Shown: positions 24,101 to 36,440 of the stretch, piece by piece | How the letters are laid out: the number at the start of each line of letters is the position of its first letter | Numbering within the stretch: position 1 is the first letter of the stretch | DNA from: Antedon mediterranea | Taxonomy: Eukaryota; Echinodermata; Crinoidea; Comatulida; Antedonidae | Direction: 5' to 3' | Length of the DNA stretch: 64,000 bases | NCBI RefSeq assembly: GCF_964355755.1 | Contig: NC_092675.1 | Location: 20,660,912 to 20,724,911, forward strand | Notes under the pieces: model-generated | What the model saw: the letters and a program-made list of their open reading frames with translations, nothing else | Database searches by the model: none | What the model was told of the DNA's origin: nothing | Position numbers and translations under genes: made by a program

Positions 24101-27040
24101 ATAAATAATTGTAAACCCTGACTTACACATGTAGATCTTTTAAGTCATGATCTAGTAATAACAAATCTAGATGTTCTGTTGTGAATGAAGGTATTACGAA
24201 CTAGACCAAAACTATAACTGCTTACATAATATTTGATTTGTTTACGTCTACATCTGCTTCAATGTTTATAATATTTATTCATCTTTATAAATTTTGTTTA
24301 TGTAACAAACACCTGATGTTAAAATAAATGTATGCTAATAACATACCATATTATGGTATTTTGATTCTTATTCGGCTAATTTGCATATCATATCATATAT
24401 ATAAATGAGGAATTTAAAATACAGTTGTAATACAATGTTATGTAACAAATAAATCGGTAAACACATACAGTACGCCACAGAAATCAGAATATTTATGAGC
24501 TGCTTTATTCACAAAAATTAAAATAATTTAGGAACAGTATCCTAGAAGGGCAGTTAACCAATAAATTGAGTATCAGCTGGGGCAGATAGAGACCATTTTG
24601 TGGGGGCGGCAGAGAAAACAAAACAAGAATGAAATTGTTGTCATATAATTACATGGTACGCTTCACATTAACATAATTTATACATTTATTATTTATGTAA
24701 TTAATCCACTACTGGATTTATCTTCAGACCTTTTTGTAGTAAGTCACACACTGACTAATATATCTTGTCTATTTATGATACATATATCATTTTTTAGAAA
24801 TGTATTTTCTACAACAAAACAACATTTCTAAATGTTATCTCTGTCGTATATCAGAAGCAGCTGTTCACATGGCCAAACTCAAGAGTTTTGTAAAAATAAT
24901 GTGGGCGTTAGATTTGTTGACTTAGATAAAATGAGAACAATTGATTAATATTTGCTGTTCATGTGATACTGTATATTACTTAGTACTGTATTCTTTTTGG
25001 TGGGTGGGTGGTGAATGGGGTACAGTGGAAGGAATGGTAATGTGTCCTTCCTCTCCTCTTTTTGGTGGGTGGGTGGTGAATGGGGTACAGTGGAAGGAAT
25101 GGTAATGTGTCCTTCCTCTCCTCTCAATGTTCAGGTACTTTATGGTCAAAGATGATAAAATGGTATGGTTTTTTATGAGTTATGTTAAAAAATTCTAAAT
25201 TTTCAACATAATCAACAAAATATTTGTTTGTATGAGATTTAGGCAAAATGATTCAATTGAAATGTGATATGAAACATTAAATGTAATTTTATAGTTCATC
25301 ACGCTGTTTACATTAAAAAAAACTTATCAGTGCCTTAAATTTTCTACTGACTCCCAAGATAAAACCCATACCATTGAAATTTTAGCCCAATTTAAGTGTT
25401 ACTTATGCCAAAGAGAACTAAAATACGGTATATTTTAAGAATTCTGAATTTAAAGCATTTTTGACAATTTTTGAGAGAGCTTAGTTAGCCAATTCAGGTT
25501 TGCATAAGCTTACACTCTGGTTTATTAAAATATTACAAATATATGGAAACAAATTTTTATATAAAAAATGATAATAATAGAGGATTTTAAAATGCAATTT
25601 TATTTGTTTCTTTGTGGATTTATGAATGTTTTTTGGTTTATAAAATCAATTATTCCACTTTTTGAGAACATTCATTGAATTGAATTTAACGCCCGTCATG
25701 ACATTTGTGTATAGAAATGTACAACAGTTGTATTAAATTGTAATTTATATGTCCAATATCGGCGTAACGATGATAATAATCGTGGTGTAGGCTGTATGTT
25801 GTGAGCCGGTAACTTTGAATGAGAATCATGTAAACAGTTATTGCTAATGATATAATTAAAGGTCATGCTATAGAGCATTACATATGACATATGTGTTGGA
25901 TAAGTTTATTCAAAAATAAATAAATAAATATTTAAAAATGATTCAAAATATTTACATTAAAATTAATTTAGGGTACCGTAAAATGTAAATACATTAAAAA
26001 AAAGTAAACATAATTTATGTCAAACATATATTTTACACAATTTATAAGATTAATAATTAATAATAGTGTTTGATTATTATTATTAATTAGTAATATTAAT
26101 AACCTATTAAAGAATTAGTGAACAGTTTTTACAAAATGTAATTATTAATGTCACTATTCATATATAAATACAAAATTCATAGCATCAATAATTAATGATC
26201 ATATTTATAATTAATAATTAAATGCGTGAAAACAAATGCATAATTCATAACAGAAACAAGCCTACAGTATGCTGGCTTCAATCTTTAAATTCATTATATA
26301 TTAATTAGAAATACTTTCAAATAAATGAATTTATCAAGGCAAATAACAAGCAAAATACTAAACATTGTTATGACTTTTAAAGATGAATCTAAGTTAATAG
26401 TTTTTTGTTGCAGAATATGTTTTATAGTGTAATCCATATCTTGCATATTGCACAATTGTTATAAATGAACATTTATAAGTTCTAAATAAACAAAACATTA
26501 AGTACAAAAAGTATTTAATGTTTGAATTAAAATTGCTTTATAAATATGGCTAGTGGTGCAAACTGTAGTGTGTGGAATTCTAACAAAAAATAACTACTGT
26601 AAAACCATTTTTCACAAATTAAAATACAATTTTATATATGTTTTTTATAGTATCTATTATAAATGCAATAAACCTGGAATTGTGTCACAATTATAATGCA
26701 AAAAAACCCTATTTTTTTTAAAGATTTACCCCAATTTATCTTTCCACTTGTTAGTGATTGTTTTTGGTATCATTCACTCTCCTAAAGTGAAAGTCAACTC
26801 TCTCAATACCATACACTGCTGGGGCTGGTTTTATGCAAAATCTTTTAGAATGTACTATGGTAGTAAAAACGGACCAAAAGCACTGGACTTTTTTAGACTT
26901 ACCAACTGAACAAATAGTAAGTTTTACCATAACAATGCCTGTTAACAGCCTAAGACTGGAAGACTTTACCAAGCCAAATGTTAAGATTCACCTGTTGGCC
27001 CAGTAAAACTTTACCATTGAGACAGTTTCATTTATCACTC
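21136..27040. other. Gene-free AT-rich stretch
   Basis: No supportable gene. It contains scattered homopolymers, a (TA)n run near 22950, a 65-bp direct duplication at 24993-25122 and a very AT-rich section at 25.9-26.7 kb. The 22.2-22.75 kb part has a higher GC content and a short minus frame, but no recognised motif. 26.7-27.4 kb may hold the 3' UTR of the minus-strand DIRAS gene. Confidence 0.5.
24993..25122 (+). repeat. 65-bp direct tandem duplication
   Basis: Two essentially identical copies of CTTTTTGGTGGGTGGGTGGT through CCTTCCTCTC. The G-rich GGTGGGTGGGTGG could form a G-quadruplex-like structure. Confidence 0.85.
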
Positions 27041-27194
27041 TAAACCACAATCAAACTGTGTTTGTGTGACAAAAAAATGTGAAGTGCCCATATATGAACA
27101 TCATGATGTCATATCACTACCATATTTAAGCATATCACTACCATATTTGGGCACAACATTTTTTGTCAAACTAGTTTGATTGTGTAGGCGGAGC
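27041..27194. mobile_element. MITE copy 5
   Basis: AATCAAACTGTG ... TGTGACAAAAAAATGTGAAGTGCCC ... GTGTAGGCGGAGC, followed by TTAA (27195-27198). The left end is degraded (TAAACCACAATC). It lies about 280 bp beyond the DIRAS stop codon. Confidence 0.6.
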
Positions 27195-27470
27195 TTAAGT
27201 CACCTCGTACAGAGACTATAATATGGTCACAAACACATGGGTCGTATGTTTTACTTTGCGCTTGGTAAAACTCAGCCAAAAAAGCCCACATTCTAAAAAT
27301 GATCAGATTTCACTTCCTGAGGTCTAAAATAAGTGTGTTTGCAGCTTAAACAAATTCAGGATTATTTTCAGAGAGTTTAGATTTGGGAGAGTTGACTGTT
27401 ATAGGCATAAACCAGTATAGATCTACAGTATATGTGCTTGTATACGCATTTTAAGGGGTATTTGTGTATA

Positions 27471-28070
27471 TTACATGACACTACAATTTCCTTTCAACTT
27501 TTCCCGTCTTTTCTGTGACTTGGTTTTTTTGGTTTCTAAGTGAAGGCTCATAGTTCGTTTCTTTTCCAACTGGAGCAAATTCTGGAAGAGTTCCTTAACA
27601 TTGTAATTTGTCTTAGCTGAAGTCTCTAAAAACGAGCAATTCCAAGATCGAGCTAGCATCGAGCCCTCGTTAACCGTAACCATTCTCTTTGGGTCGTCAC
27701 ATTTATTGCCCACGAGCATTATGGGAATACCGTCAAGATCGTTTCCTTTGATTTCAGTAATTGTGCTATATATTGGTTTTAGCTCTTCTAGCGATTGCCT
27801 ATTTGTGATAGAGTAAACAAGAATAAAAGCATGTCCTTTAGAAATCGATAATCTTTGCATGGCAGGGAACTGATGCGACCCGGTTGTGTCGGTTATTTGT
27901 AACGTGCACACATTCTTATTACAACTGATAACTTGACGATAAGTATCTTCAATCGTTGGAATGTAACTTTCTCGGAATGTACCTTTGACAAACCTCAGGA
28001 CAAGAGAACTCTTGCCAACACCTCCTGCTCCAAACACTGCCACTCGATAATCATTACTTTGTTCGGGCAT
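27471..28070 (-). CDS. DIRAS2: DIRAS-family Ras-like small GTPase
   Basis: A 199-residue protein starts [20 protein letters not shown]; vertebrate DIRAS1/2 have 198-199 residues. P-loop G14-x4-GKS21, switch I with [15 protein letters not shown] at 61-66 (the DIRAS-type replacement of Ras DTAGQE, associated with low GTP hydrolysis), NKCD at 122-125, ETSAK at 149-153, a basic tail ([10 protein letters not shown]) and a C-terminal CSVM CaaX box predicted to be prenylated. DIRAS proteins are plasma-membrane GTPases of the nervous system in vertebrates and behave as growth-restraining Ras relatives. All coding sequence lies in one exon. A polypyrimidine acceptor (TTTTTTTTCAG) ends at 28104, 33 bp before the ATG, so an upstream exon exists to the right. 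The 11 codons between acceptor and ATG are open in frame. DIRAS1 versus DIRAS2 cannot be decided; the symbol marks the closest fit. Confidence 0.95.
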   Translation of the reverse strand: MPEQSNDYRVAVFGAGGVGKSSLVLRFVKGTFRESYIPTIEDTYRQVISCNKNVCTLQITDTTGSHQFPAMQRLSISKGHAFILVYSITNRQSLEELKPIYSTITEIKGNDLDGIPIMLVGNKCDDPKRMVTVNEGSMLARSWNCSFLETSAKTNYNVKELFQNLLQLEKKRTMSLHLETKKTKSQKRREKLKGNCSVM

Positions 28071-28784
28071 TATCCTAAGACGTATACTTCGATCACGAAC
28101 CAACTGAAAAAAAAATGATAATTATGTTAAAAAAAGGTTTGAGCTTTAAATAGAACGTACATATGTTAAGTGTTTTTCAACTTTTTAAGTAAACTATTGA
28201 AAATCAGCAACAAATTTTCAAAGAAAAAACAATACATTGAAAAGTAAATTTTCTTCTTCTGTACATTTTATTTCATAAACTAATATAGATAAAAATGATT
28301 TGCATATGCTAATTATTATTAATGCTTCAACCTAATTATTCTTTCTAGTTCTTTCCAGTTTATACATTTGTATACATGTATACAACAGCTTAATATCCCA
28401 TCAGAAGGGTGCAATAACGAAACATTGTACATGAGATAAAGACAACTGACAGGTTTCATACAGTACTTAAATTTCAAGTCTGTCTCATTTCGTCACTGAC
28501 TCACTGATTTATTATTATGATACGCTTTATTTATCAATTGGAATTGATACTCGCTGTTTTCTGTTCTTGCTTTGTATTTCATGCATATAATTGAACAACA
28601 GCAAACCGGTATATACCTAAAGATCAGAAATTCTCCAAACACCGTTTTAGTATACAATACTACTGTATTGTGTGAGGTTTATTAACTGTGACAAAAATCA
28701 AGAGTTTTGAATAGGAAAGATAATCTACTGATATGTGTTAGCGAAATCAGCGGTTTTGCAATTTGTACTTCCCCAGGTACAGAT

Positions 28785-30520
28785 GTATATAATTGTTGTA
28801 TACAATGAGCCCACACATTGTTATCTGTTTCACACTTAAAGATAGTACAAGTAATTTGTTACATATGAGATTACAAATATGAAGTGATACTGTAATTTAG
28901 AATGTGATGTTGTTAATGTACAGTAAATAGGGACTTTTAGATTTTTATGTTTACTGTTACCCTTTTACGTCGTTTTTATAATATGCGCATGCTAAGTGAC
29001 TGGCACGTCGACCGGCAAATTTGAGGCACTTGTTCAGTAGCATTTTGCCATTTTCTCTCGTAACATGAGTACCGGTGGACATATGACATCATAACACTGC
29101 AAAAGTTTATCAAAATCATGGCCGAGAATGATCTTGCGATGATTTTTTGAGAATGTATTAAAGTGACTTCCAGTCAAATTATATTTTAAAAAACTACTGT
29201 AGTTGTATTTGCCTAAAAGTAGAATTTATTAATCATATGTTGTTGTTGTTGTGGGGTTGTATGACATTTTGGAAACCCACTGAAAAACATAATGTAACTT
29301 TACTACTATAGGACTAAAATGAAAAGAATTGTTATAGCTTTCATTTATAGGTGGAAAGTGGGAAGGAGGTGTACTTCAGAATTACCTTAGCTTGTGCTAT
29401 TCTGACATTATTGGAAGTGTCCTCACCTGAATTTGAACATGACATCAATGATAGGAGATGGCTATCAGTTTAGTAAAAGATTTTTGCGATTTAGAAAAAA
29501 CCTGTTTGTTGAAATACTCTTCTTCTGTTTGCACACTTCGGATCTTTAAGTGATGTTGAATGTTGTATCGTAAATCATAAATTTATTTTAGTACTGTTTG
29601 TGAAGACACTTTAAACGAGCTACCGTATACAACTTTATAGTAAACAACTATAGTGCCGCTATTTCTGGGCAGTTATTTTTACGAGAAACATAGGGTGAAA
29701 TCAAATGGTGACACCTTGTGTGAAAGATTTAATATCACATGCAATAGGCAGTGGTACAACACAATGGACAAAGGCCCCTGGTTTAGTAATCCTAAGGGTC
29801 CATCCAATGATGATGATGATCCACAGGTACACTGTAGGTTTACATTCACCATTGAAAAATATCTAAATGCAGTGTATGTTTTACCTACCTTGATTTACAT
29901 TTGAACTTATTTATGTGGATAACTCTCTTAAAGCGAACAGTATCTCAACGAGCACTCAAATCAAAAATCTATTTTGTTCCTATCTGATCAGTGAATTTGA
30001 CCTCACAAGCAAATGCCTCCATAGTTCTCCACATAAATGAACACCAAAAAAAGGGAGACTAATTCTAAATTACAGTGACTGGAAAATTGATAAGACCACC
30101 ATTGGGGACGATTTGAAAAAAGAGTATTGTTGAACCAAGCATAATGCCCTACACTTTTCCGCTATATAATGTTGAATTAGAGGGTGTAAATTAGATGTTG
30201 TGATGTACAAATTTGATTAAATAATCTTTAGGGATGTTTTTGGAAAGGAATATAGTTAAAGAAAAATAAAGTTTGGGAAAATCAAACTGCACATTCTGCT
30301 TTATGCTTTACCCAATGTTTCACATTCTGTAGTCTCTGTACTATTCTACTTAGTGTCAAATGATATTTCCCCAGGTAGAGATGTATATAATTGTTGTATA
30401 TAAATAGTCCACACATTATTAGTGTTAATCGGAAAGATGATAATGTAATTTGTCACATAGGGAATTAAAGTCATACTTATAAAGTGATAAATATGATGTT
30501 GCCAATATACCAATATAATG
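28785..30520 (+). repeat. Dispersed direct repeat pair (28785-28920 and 30362-30520)
   Basis: Both copies contain TCCCCAGGTA, GAGATGTATATAATTGTTGT (first copy CAGATG) and CCACACATT, then GTAATTTGT and AAGTGATA in the same order. They are diverged copies of one unnamed element about 1.6 kb apart. The span given covers both. Confidence 0.55.
29671..29829 (+). other. Possible exon of an unknown secreted protein
   Basis: An acceptor-like CTGGGCAG precedes an open frame with protein-like composition: GDTLCERFNITCNRQWYN, then KGPWFSNPKGPSNDDDDPQ, ending at CAG|GTACAC. It has two cysteines and one N-glycosylation sequon (NIT). The donor is weak. It could be chance. Confidence 0.25.
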
Positions 30521-30904
30521 AAGAGTAGTACAGGACATACGGCATCTGATATGTATTACTGATAATGTTTGTTATGGTAAAAATGTTATGGAACAAAATC
30601 TGTACTTTCTTTTGCATGTTTTAATGATTACCAGAGGTTCATCGTGCAACTAGCAACTATCGGATGCGTTTATGTATTAAATACAAAAATAACCTTCTGA
30701 AAACCAGAATTCAAACAATAAATGTGGATTTGAAAAATGTTTTTATTTAAGTAAAACCAGAATTTCGAGAGAAACATTCAGGAGATTGAATGAAAATTCG
30801 GGAGGCTCTCATAGAACTCAAGAACATTTATATCTGTTTTTAGCATGAACATAGTAATTTCTAAGTTCTGTACTGAACCTAAACATCCCCCTCACAGGGG
30901 GCAC

Positions 30905-31090
30905 TGTATTTTTTGAGTGGAGTTGTGGCTTGGTGGTTATGATGCTTGGCTACCACTCCAAGGGTAAGACTTTGTTTATGTAGAGCATCTTATGTATATG
31001 TTTGTCTTGTGAACCTCTGAGGGTCCCTAATGATCAGCAATCGCTGGATGGATCACCCTCATTAAATATGGTTAAAAATAAAAAAAAAAC
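30905..31090 (+). mobile_element. tRNA-derived SINE-like element
   Basis: TGGCTTGGTGGTTATGATGC resembles a tRNA box A (TRGCNNAGYGG), with CCACTCCAAGG following. The body ends with AAATATGGTTAAAAATA and a run of A. Box B is weak. The class is inferred from the A box and the A-rich tail. Confidence 0.4.
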
Positions 31091-31414
31091 ATAACTTCTC
31101 TTTAACTGTGAAGACAAAACAAACTCAAATTTGTAGGTTTAAACCCTGTAAACAACATACAGGACACAAAGTACTGTATGTCATCCGGGTACACAGATGG
31201 CTTGAACTGTTTTCATTTCAATTGTACTGTAGTTAGGTCAATTCTTACATCACGTGTCATGCATATTCAATAACGCAGAGGAATATAAATAATGAATAAT
31301 TCATGCCTTTTGCATTCACCTACTGTATATACGAAAAGAATGTAGTTTTCCTTTAGCATAACATTTTTCAAACTGTATTTACAGTATTGTTATTAATATT
31401 TTGGGTTGTAATTT

Positions 31415-32088
31415 ACCTCCGCCAAGGAGGTATATGTAATCGATCGCGTGTGTTTGTTTGTCTGTTTGTCTGTTTGTTAGCAGGATTACTCAAAAAATAA
31501 TTACAAGATCTTTACCAAAATGAATATAGAGATAGATATGTGGTCAAGGACCATTCCATTAAATTTTGGGACCATTTGGGACCATGGTCCCAATTCTGAA
31601 CCACTTTTTAGTATACTTTTCAGACCTGCTAGTGTTAAAAGATAGGACAGAATTTTTCAAAAGCCGGCGAGCAGTCTTAAAGTATTAAGTAAACTGAAAT
31701 TGCATTTTCTCGAACTACTTGTCCAAAAAACTTCATTTTTGTACAAGAGGCAAGAGTTATAATTGGTGATTTGTAATTTTAAAACATAATTTGATTTAAG
31801 TGCACCTTTTTTGATGCGAGTAGTTTACAAAACCTATTTCTTTTCAAATTCACTCGTTTGATTTTCGCGTTGCTGTTCTATTGTTAGTCAACTGAAGCTA
31901 TTGTTAATTGAAAGGCTTGTTACATAACCATTACACCAAACTCGCATACACATGCTTGTAGTGAAATTTACCTAAATCACAAACAGCATTAAGACACACA
32001 CAAATATATATATTTTTTCCCGGAGAAATCTTATGTAGGAGAATTTTACAGTAGGCGGAGATATGCACTCTCGGAGTGGCTTTCTAAT
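31415..32088. mobile_element. Dispersed element with CCTCCGCC ends
   Basis: The left end starts ACCTCCGCCAAGGAGGTATA, itself a hairpin, then GTTTGTTTGTCTGTTTG and TTAGCAGGATTACTC. The right end carries GGCGGAGATATGCACTCTCG and GAGTGGC. This pair of ends (CCTCCGCCAAGGAGG ... GCGGAGxTATGCxCTC) marks a repeat I recognise as common in many marine animal genomes. No coding sequence is inside. The superfamily is not certain. Confidence 0.6.
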
Positions 32089-32569
32089 TGTTACTGTGCA
32101 AAAACCCACTTATTCTTGTTTCTTGATTTGAAAAACATTTGGCAAACATCATTCAGCCACTTTTTTAGGTCCTGTTCCATAATATGTTGAATTTTAATGA
32201 AAAGAAGCAGGCCTGTCCCATACTGTACAATATCAGTTCATTATTGATCGTTGGAAAACTAGATTATAGTGGGTCTGTTACCTGTGGGGCATTTAGAGGC
32301 AACCATTGCACCCTACAGCAACAAACTGCGTCACGTCTTCATTAATGGAGTTTAATTTACTGTAATGTTATGACGACATAGCATTTGCTTTCTGTAAATC
32401 CTAGTAATTTGAGTTGATTATAGAAACTAATTTAATTATGCATTGCAACTAAGCTATGCTGAGATTTTACTAAATTCATTTTAGCTTTTAATTAAATGAA
32501 TTAAATTATTGATATACTAAAATAACACAATAGTACATTATAGGATGAAAAGAAATTCAGAAGAATAAA

Positions 32570-33175
32570 AGAGAAGGTATTTGTTGGTTAAAACGCTGTA
32601 ACAATTGATAGGAAGAGGAATCATAGAAATAGGAAAATCAGTAATAGGAAATTTGACATAGTAGGAGAAATAGAAATATTAAAATAGAATAGGAATGTAC
32701 CAGAAGATATAGAAATACAACTATAGTACGTGAAATAGGAAACTGAAAAAATAGGAATAAGAATAATAGAACAAATAGTAATATGAAAAATAGTAAGAAG
32801 TATGTGTGATATGAATAAGAATATAGTAGGAGAAATAAGAATAGGATTACGTACGTATTCTATAGGAATAGAAAAAATAGGAAAAAGGAGAATAAAATGG
32901 GAGAAATAGGTATAGGAATACTTACAGTAGTTGGAAGAATAGGAATAGAAAAATTAGGAAAAAGGAGAGAATATAGTAGGAGAAATAGGTATAGGAATAT
33001 ACTTACAGTAGTTGAAAGAATAGGAATAGAAAAATTAGGAAAAAGGAGAATAACGTGGGAGAAATAGGTATAGGAATACTTAATTGGAAGAATAAGAAAA
33101 GAAAAAATAGGAAAAAGGAGAATAAAGCGGGAGAAATTGGTATAGAAAAAATTGGAGGAAATTCCGTAGAAATTA
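32570..33175 (+). repeat. Long polypurine tract with ~75-bp tandem units
   Basis: The plus strand is almost all A/G with T spacers. From about 32865 it contains four imperfect repeats of AATAGGAAAAAGGAGAATA, then GGGAGAAATAGGTATAGGAA and TACTTACAGTAGTTGGAAG. The 65-codon minus frame here is an F/S/L/I-rich artefact. Such strand asymmetry can form triplex (H-DNA). Confidence 0.75.
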
Positions 33176-33187
33176 AAGATGGAATGT

Positions 33188-33350
33188 CTCCCAAAAACAT
33201 GAATAATACATTTTTTTTAAGACTTTAAATAGGCCATTTCACAGTTTTAATATTAAATTTAATCACTTTCACAGAAATAAAACTTTAAAAAATCACAGTT
33301 AATTTCAACAACCAAACCCATTGACTTCCAGTCAATTTGATTATTTTTTG
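33188..33350 (+). repeat. Dispersed repeat family B, copy 2
   Basis: GTCTCCCAAAAACATGAA ... AGGCCATTTCACAG ... TTAATTTCAACAACCAAACCCATTGACTTCCAGTCAATTTGA matches in order the copy at 58134-58400 (GTGTCCCCTAAAAACATGAA ... CCATTGGCTGGCAGCCAATTTGAC). Confidence 0.55.
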
Positions 33351-34182
33351 CATGAGTATCTGAATGAGAACATGCACACACAATAATGCTGACTGTAACA
33401 GCCCAATTGTAAATTAGAATGTTTATTGTATACCATATATTTCTATAAGCCCAACAGAAAGCGTATAATATGAAATTTACTATACTGTTCATTTAAAATT
33501 ATTTTAGTTTTTCAGTAGACCTATATTCTAAGTCTACCTACCGCTAAACTTGACCCAGTTTACATTCAGTTTAAATGGATGCCAACATCAGTACAATAAT
33601 CTCATTGTATTTATTCAAACTACAGCACAAAAGAGTTTGTTCAAACATAAAATATCAATGTTGATACCATACACTTACCAGCTATTTCGCTTTTGTATAT
33701 TTAATAAAAATATTGATTAATTTTTTAATGTGCGCTTAGATTATTGAATATTCAAATTACTCTGTGGCAAATGATTAACATATCATTACTATGTTTCACG
33801 TATAACGAATCCGACACCAATATGTTATTTAAGTGTTATTGACTAATTATAATTACTAAGTGTCCAGCATTTCATGAATAACAGTCTTAGATTGCCAACC
33901 TATATTACAAGATAGCACAATTGCAAAAGGAAAATTACCTTTCAGAATTGAAGCAGATAGAAGATACTGAATTAAAAGCACAGTACTTACCACTTGTATA
34001 TAAAATACAATTTTTAGACATCTCTAATATTTTTACATCATTAACCGGATGAATCGTTGTAATAAAAATAGTATTTTCCTTTTTAAGGATGTAATTTGGC
34101 CATAATTTTTTTCGTCCTTATCTGCAATGATCTATTGTAACTTTCTAACGATTGCTCAATAGTAAATTTCCTAGTATTGTAG

Positions 34183-34388
34183 GTGGAGAATTATCTTCTT
34201 GGTATAATCTCTCTTTTAAAATCCGGTGTGATTATGACAAAAAGCGGTGGTGTGATATTGCCTTAGGAAAAGACTGTCAATTGGAAACGTTTGTACAGTG
34301 CACCACAGAGATGTGTACTGTAATAAACAGATTAGGAAGTTTTTGTTTCAATATAACTACAATAACAAACAATGATAATGTCCTTTAA
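34183..34388 (+). other. Possible last exon of an unknown cysteine-rich protein
   Basis: After an acceptor-like TTCCTAGTATTGTAG the frame reads GELSSWYNLSFKIRCDYDKK, RWCDIALGKDCQLETFVQC, TTEMC and so on to a TAA at 34386. It has six cysteines and two N-glycosylation sequons in 68 residues, which is unlike random AT-rich sequence. I do not recognise the domain. It could pair with 29671-29829. Confidence 0.3.
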
Positions 34389-36249
34389 AACTATAAAATA
34401 TATCAAGGGGGTGTTGTTATACTGTATGACGTATAGTGAATGAGCTTTTTGATAACATTCAGAATACAGGAGACCCACCATCTGCTAAGGTTGCGAACAA
34501 ATATCAAATAATTATTTTTTTTTTAAGCGAATTACTGTAGCGGCATCCACTATTTTGAGATACAAGTTTGTACAATTACTGTAGTAGCATGGCCCTGTCT
34601 TCATTAGAACCCCTCTTTAGTGGATACCTCTATTAAGAGGTTACTATCATAAAATGAACATGAGGCAAGATATAGCATAAACTCCTACCTATTCAGGTGA
34701 CATCCCTAAGGTAATGTACACTTTGTTGGGTAAGGCATTCTACTGTATATTGTTATTAAATTGAAGGTGTGAAATAATAGTTCTGTAATTCATTGTGAAA
34801 GAATTGTTTTGGAGTTTAATTAATATGTAGGCTATTCTGAATGTTAGCGTTCTAAAATTGGTATTTTAAAATTAAATTAATAATGAAAGCTTAGGTAATG
34901 ACGTGCATTTGCCACATTGATATTTTATTTCTCGTAAAAGTGACCACCTTGAAGGTCAAAAGATTTAGAAACAGGAAAAATTATCTAAAAGGAGGAAAGC
35001 TAGGATTAAACCAAAGAGATTTTTCAAATCAACATCTTGACAGTTACCAAAATGCAGTACACTAAATCATGTTTATCGTGACACAAACATGTATTAGTAT
35101 GGGCTATCATTTGTATCAACATTTTTGCTTAAGTTAAGATAGTTTAAAAGCACTTAAGTGACTTTATTTAAGCTTTATTTATCAAACCACTGCTTGTTAT
35201 CTTATAGAATGGACTTTGATCAACTAAGATTTGCAAGAAATGAAATACTACAAATGTTTATTTTTTAATATTGACACAGCAAAATTGACTTAAGTCAATA
35301 TTATTTTTTTTTGCTAAGCATCTTTGATAAATCTGACCCTAGATATTTTGATCTGATGTAAAGAAATGTAATCTTGTATAAAAGACCATTAAGATGGCTT
35401 TACCAATCACACTACACAGGCATGAATGTAAGGGGAGAAAGCCTGTATCAAGTAAGTTTAATTTGGATTCTACATTATTACGGTGGCACATTCCAAGAAA
35501 TAGCGATGCATAAAAAAAACAATTTTGTTTGTACAAGCAAAACAATATTAATAGTTTTAAAAAATTGATATCATAATTGTTGCAATGTACTGTATGTATA
35601 AAATTGCAATGAGAATTGAATGGCTGAAATTAAGTTTGCTTTGGTGACCCAATATTTCATGAAGGATATACAAGTTGAAATCAGTGGTCAATATGATTTG
35701 GCATAAAACATTTACTCTTTATGCTATAATAAAACATTTTTATTGGTCACAAAATAATTGAATCATGAAAAATTGTAAATTTGATGATGATACTTTGATT
35801 TATTTGGCATGTGGGTATCATATTTTACTTTTTTTTGCATTATAAACGTTTTGCAACTTGGGAGATGAGGATTTTCTTATTCCTAAATGTGAATTATGGG
35901 TGTTGGTAGGTGGAACTACTGTAGTAAGTTGCTAAAATAAAATTATAATGTATAGGTGGGCCTGCTGTATTTGTATATACAGTACATGTGATTGATATTT
36001 ATGCTTTATGTGGGATGACCCTCAAAAAAAGGAGAAATACTACCGCAGTTAAGTCAGCAAATACGTCAGATTGATGCATGTTTATGATAAAACATATTCA
36101 GTGCACCACGGTTCTGTGATTTTCATCATGTTAAGTAGGCAGTCTATTTAAGTGACATCATTGTTCGGACGATTAACTTTTGACAATGTTGAGTCTTGCA
36201 ATCAGTTGATGAAGGGACGTAAATAGCCCTTACAGGAAACCATATTGTT

Positions 36250-36440
36250 TCGGATTACGAGATATTGTCCTGTAGTTCAGCGGTTTAGAGATCTGACTTT
36301 CAATGTAGACTCGCGTTCGATAAAGCTCCGTCAATGATGTTCTTGCGTGTCTGGTAAGACACTTTACTCGTATTACTCTCGGTCGAGTGCTTGACCGTAC
36401 CAAAGGGACACCGCAAATCTATAATCTGCAATTGCCACAG
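36250..36440 (+). mobile_element. tRNA-derived SINE-like element
   Basis: CCTGTAGTTCAGCGGTTTAG resembles box A and GCGTTCGATAA resembles box B, 40 bp apart. The body GTCTGGTAAGACACTTTACT ... CCAAAGGGACACCGCAAATC follows. The rest of 34389-39124 is AT-rich and I see no gene in it. Confidence 0.4.

Larger units (their letters stand above)
28107..31414. other. Upstream intron of the DIRAS gene; repeats and candidate exon
   Basis: Mostly AT-rich. It holds a duplicated block (28785-28920 and 30362-30520), a GACTTCCAGTCAA word at 29164, a candidate plus-strand exon (29671-29829) and a SINE at 30905-31090. No other gene is visible. Confidence 0.4.

Noticed and set aside
35374-35568. Overlapping plus and minus ORFs
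   Set aside because: Several frames are open over the same 190 bp, none with a known motif; probable shadow or repeat remnant.
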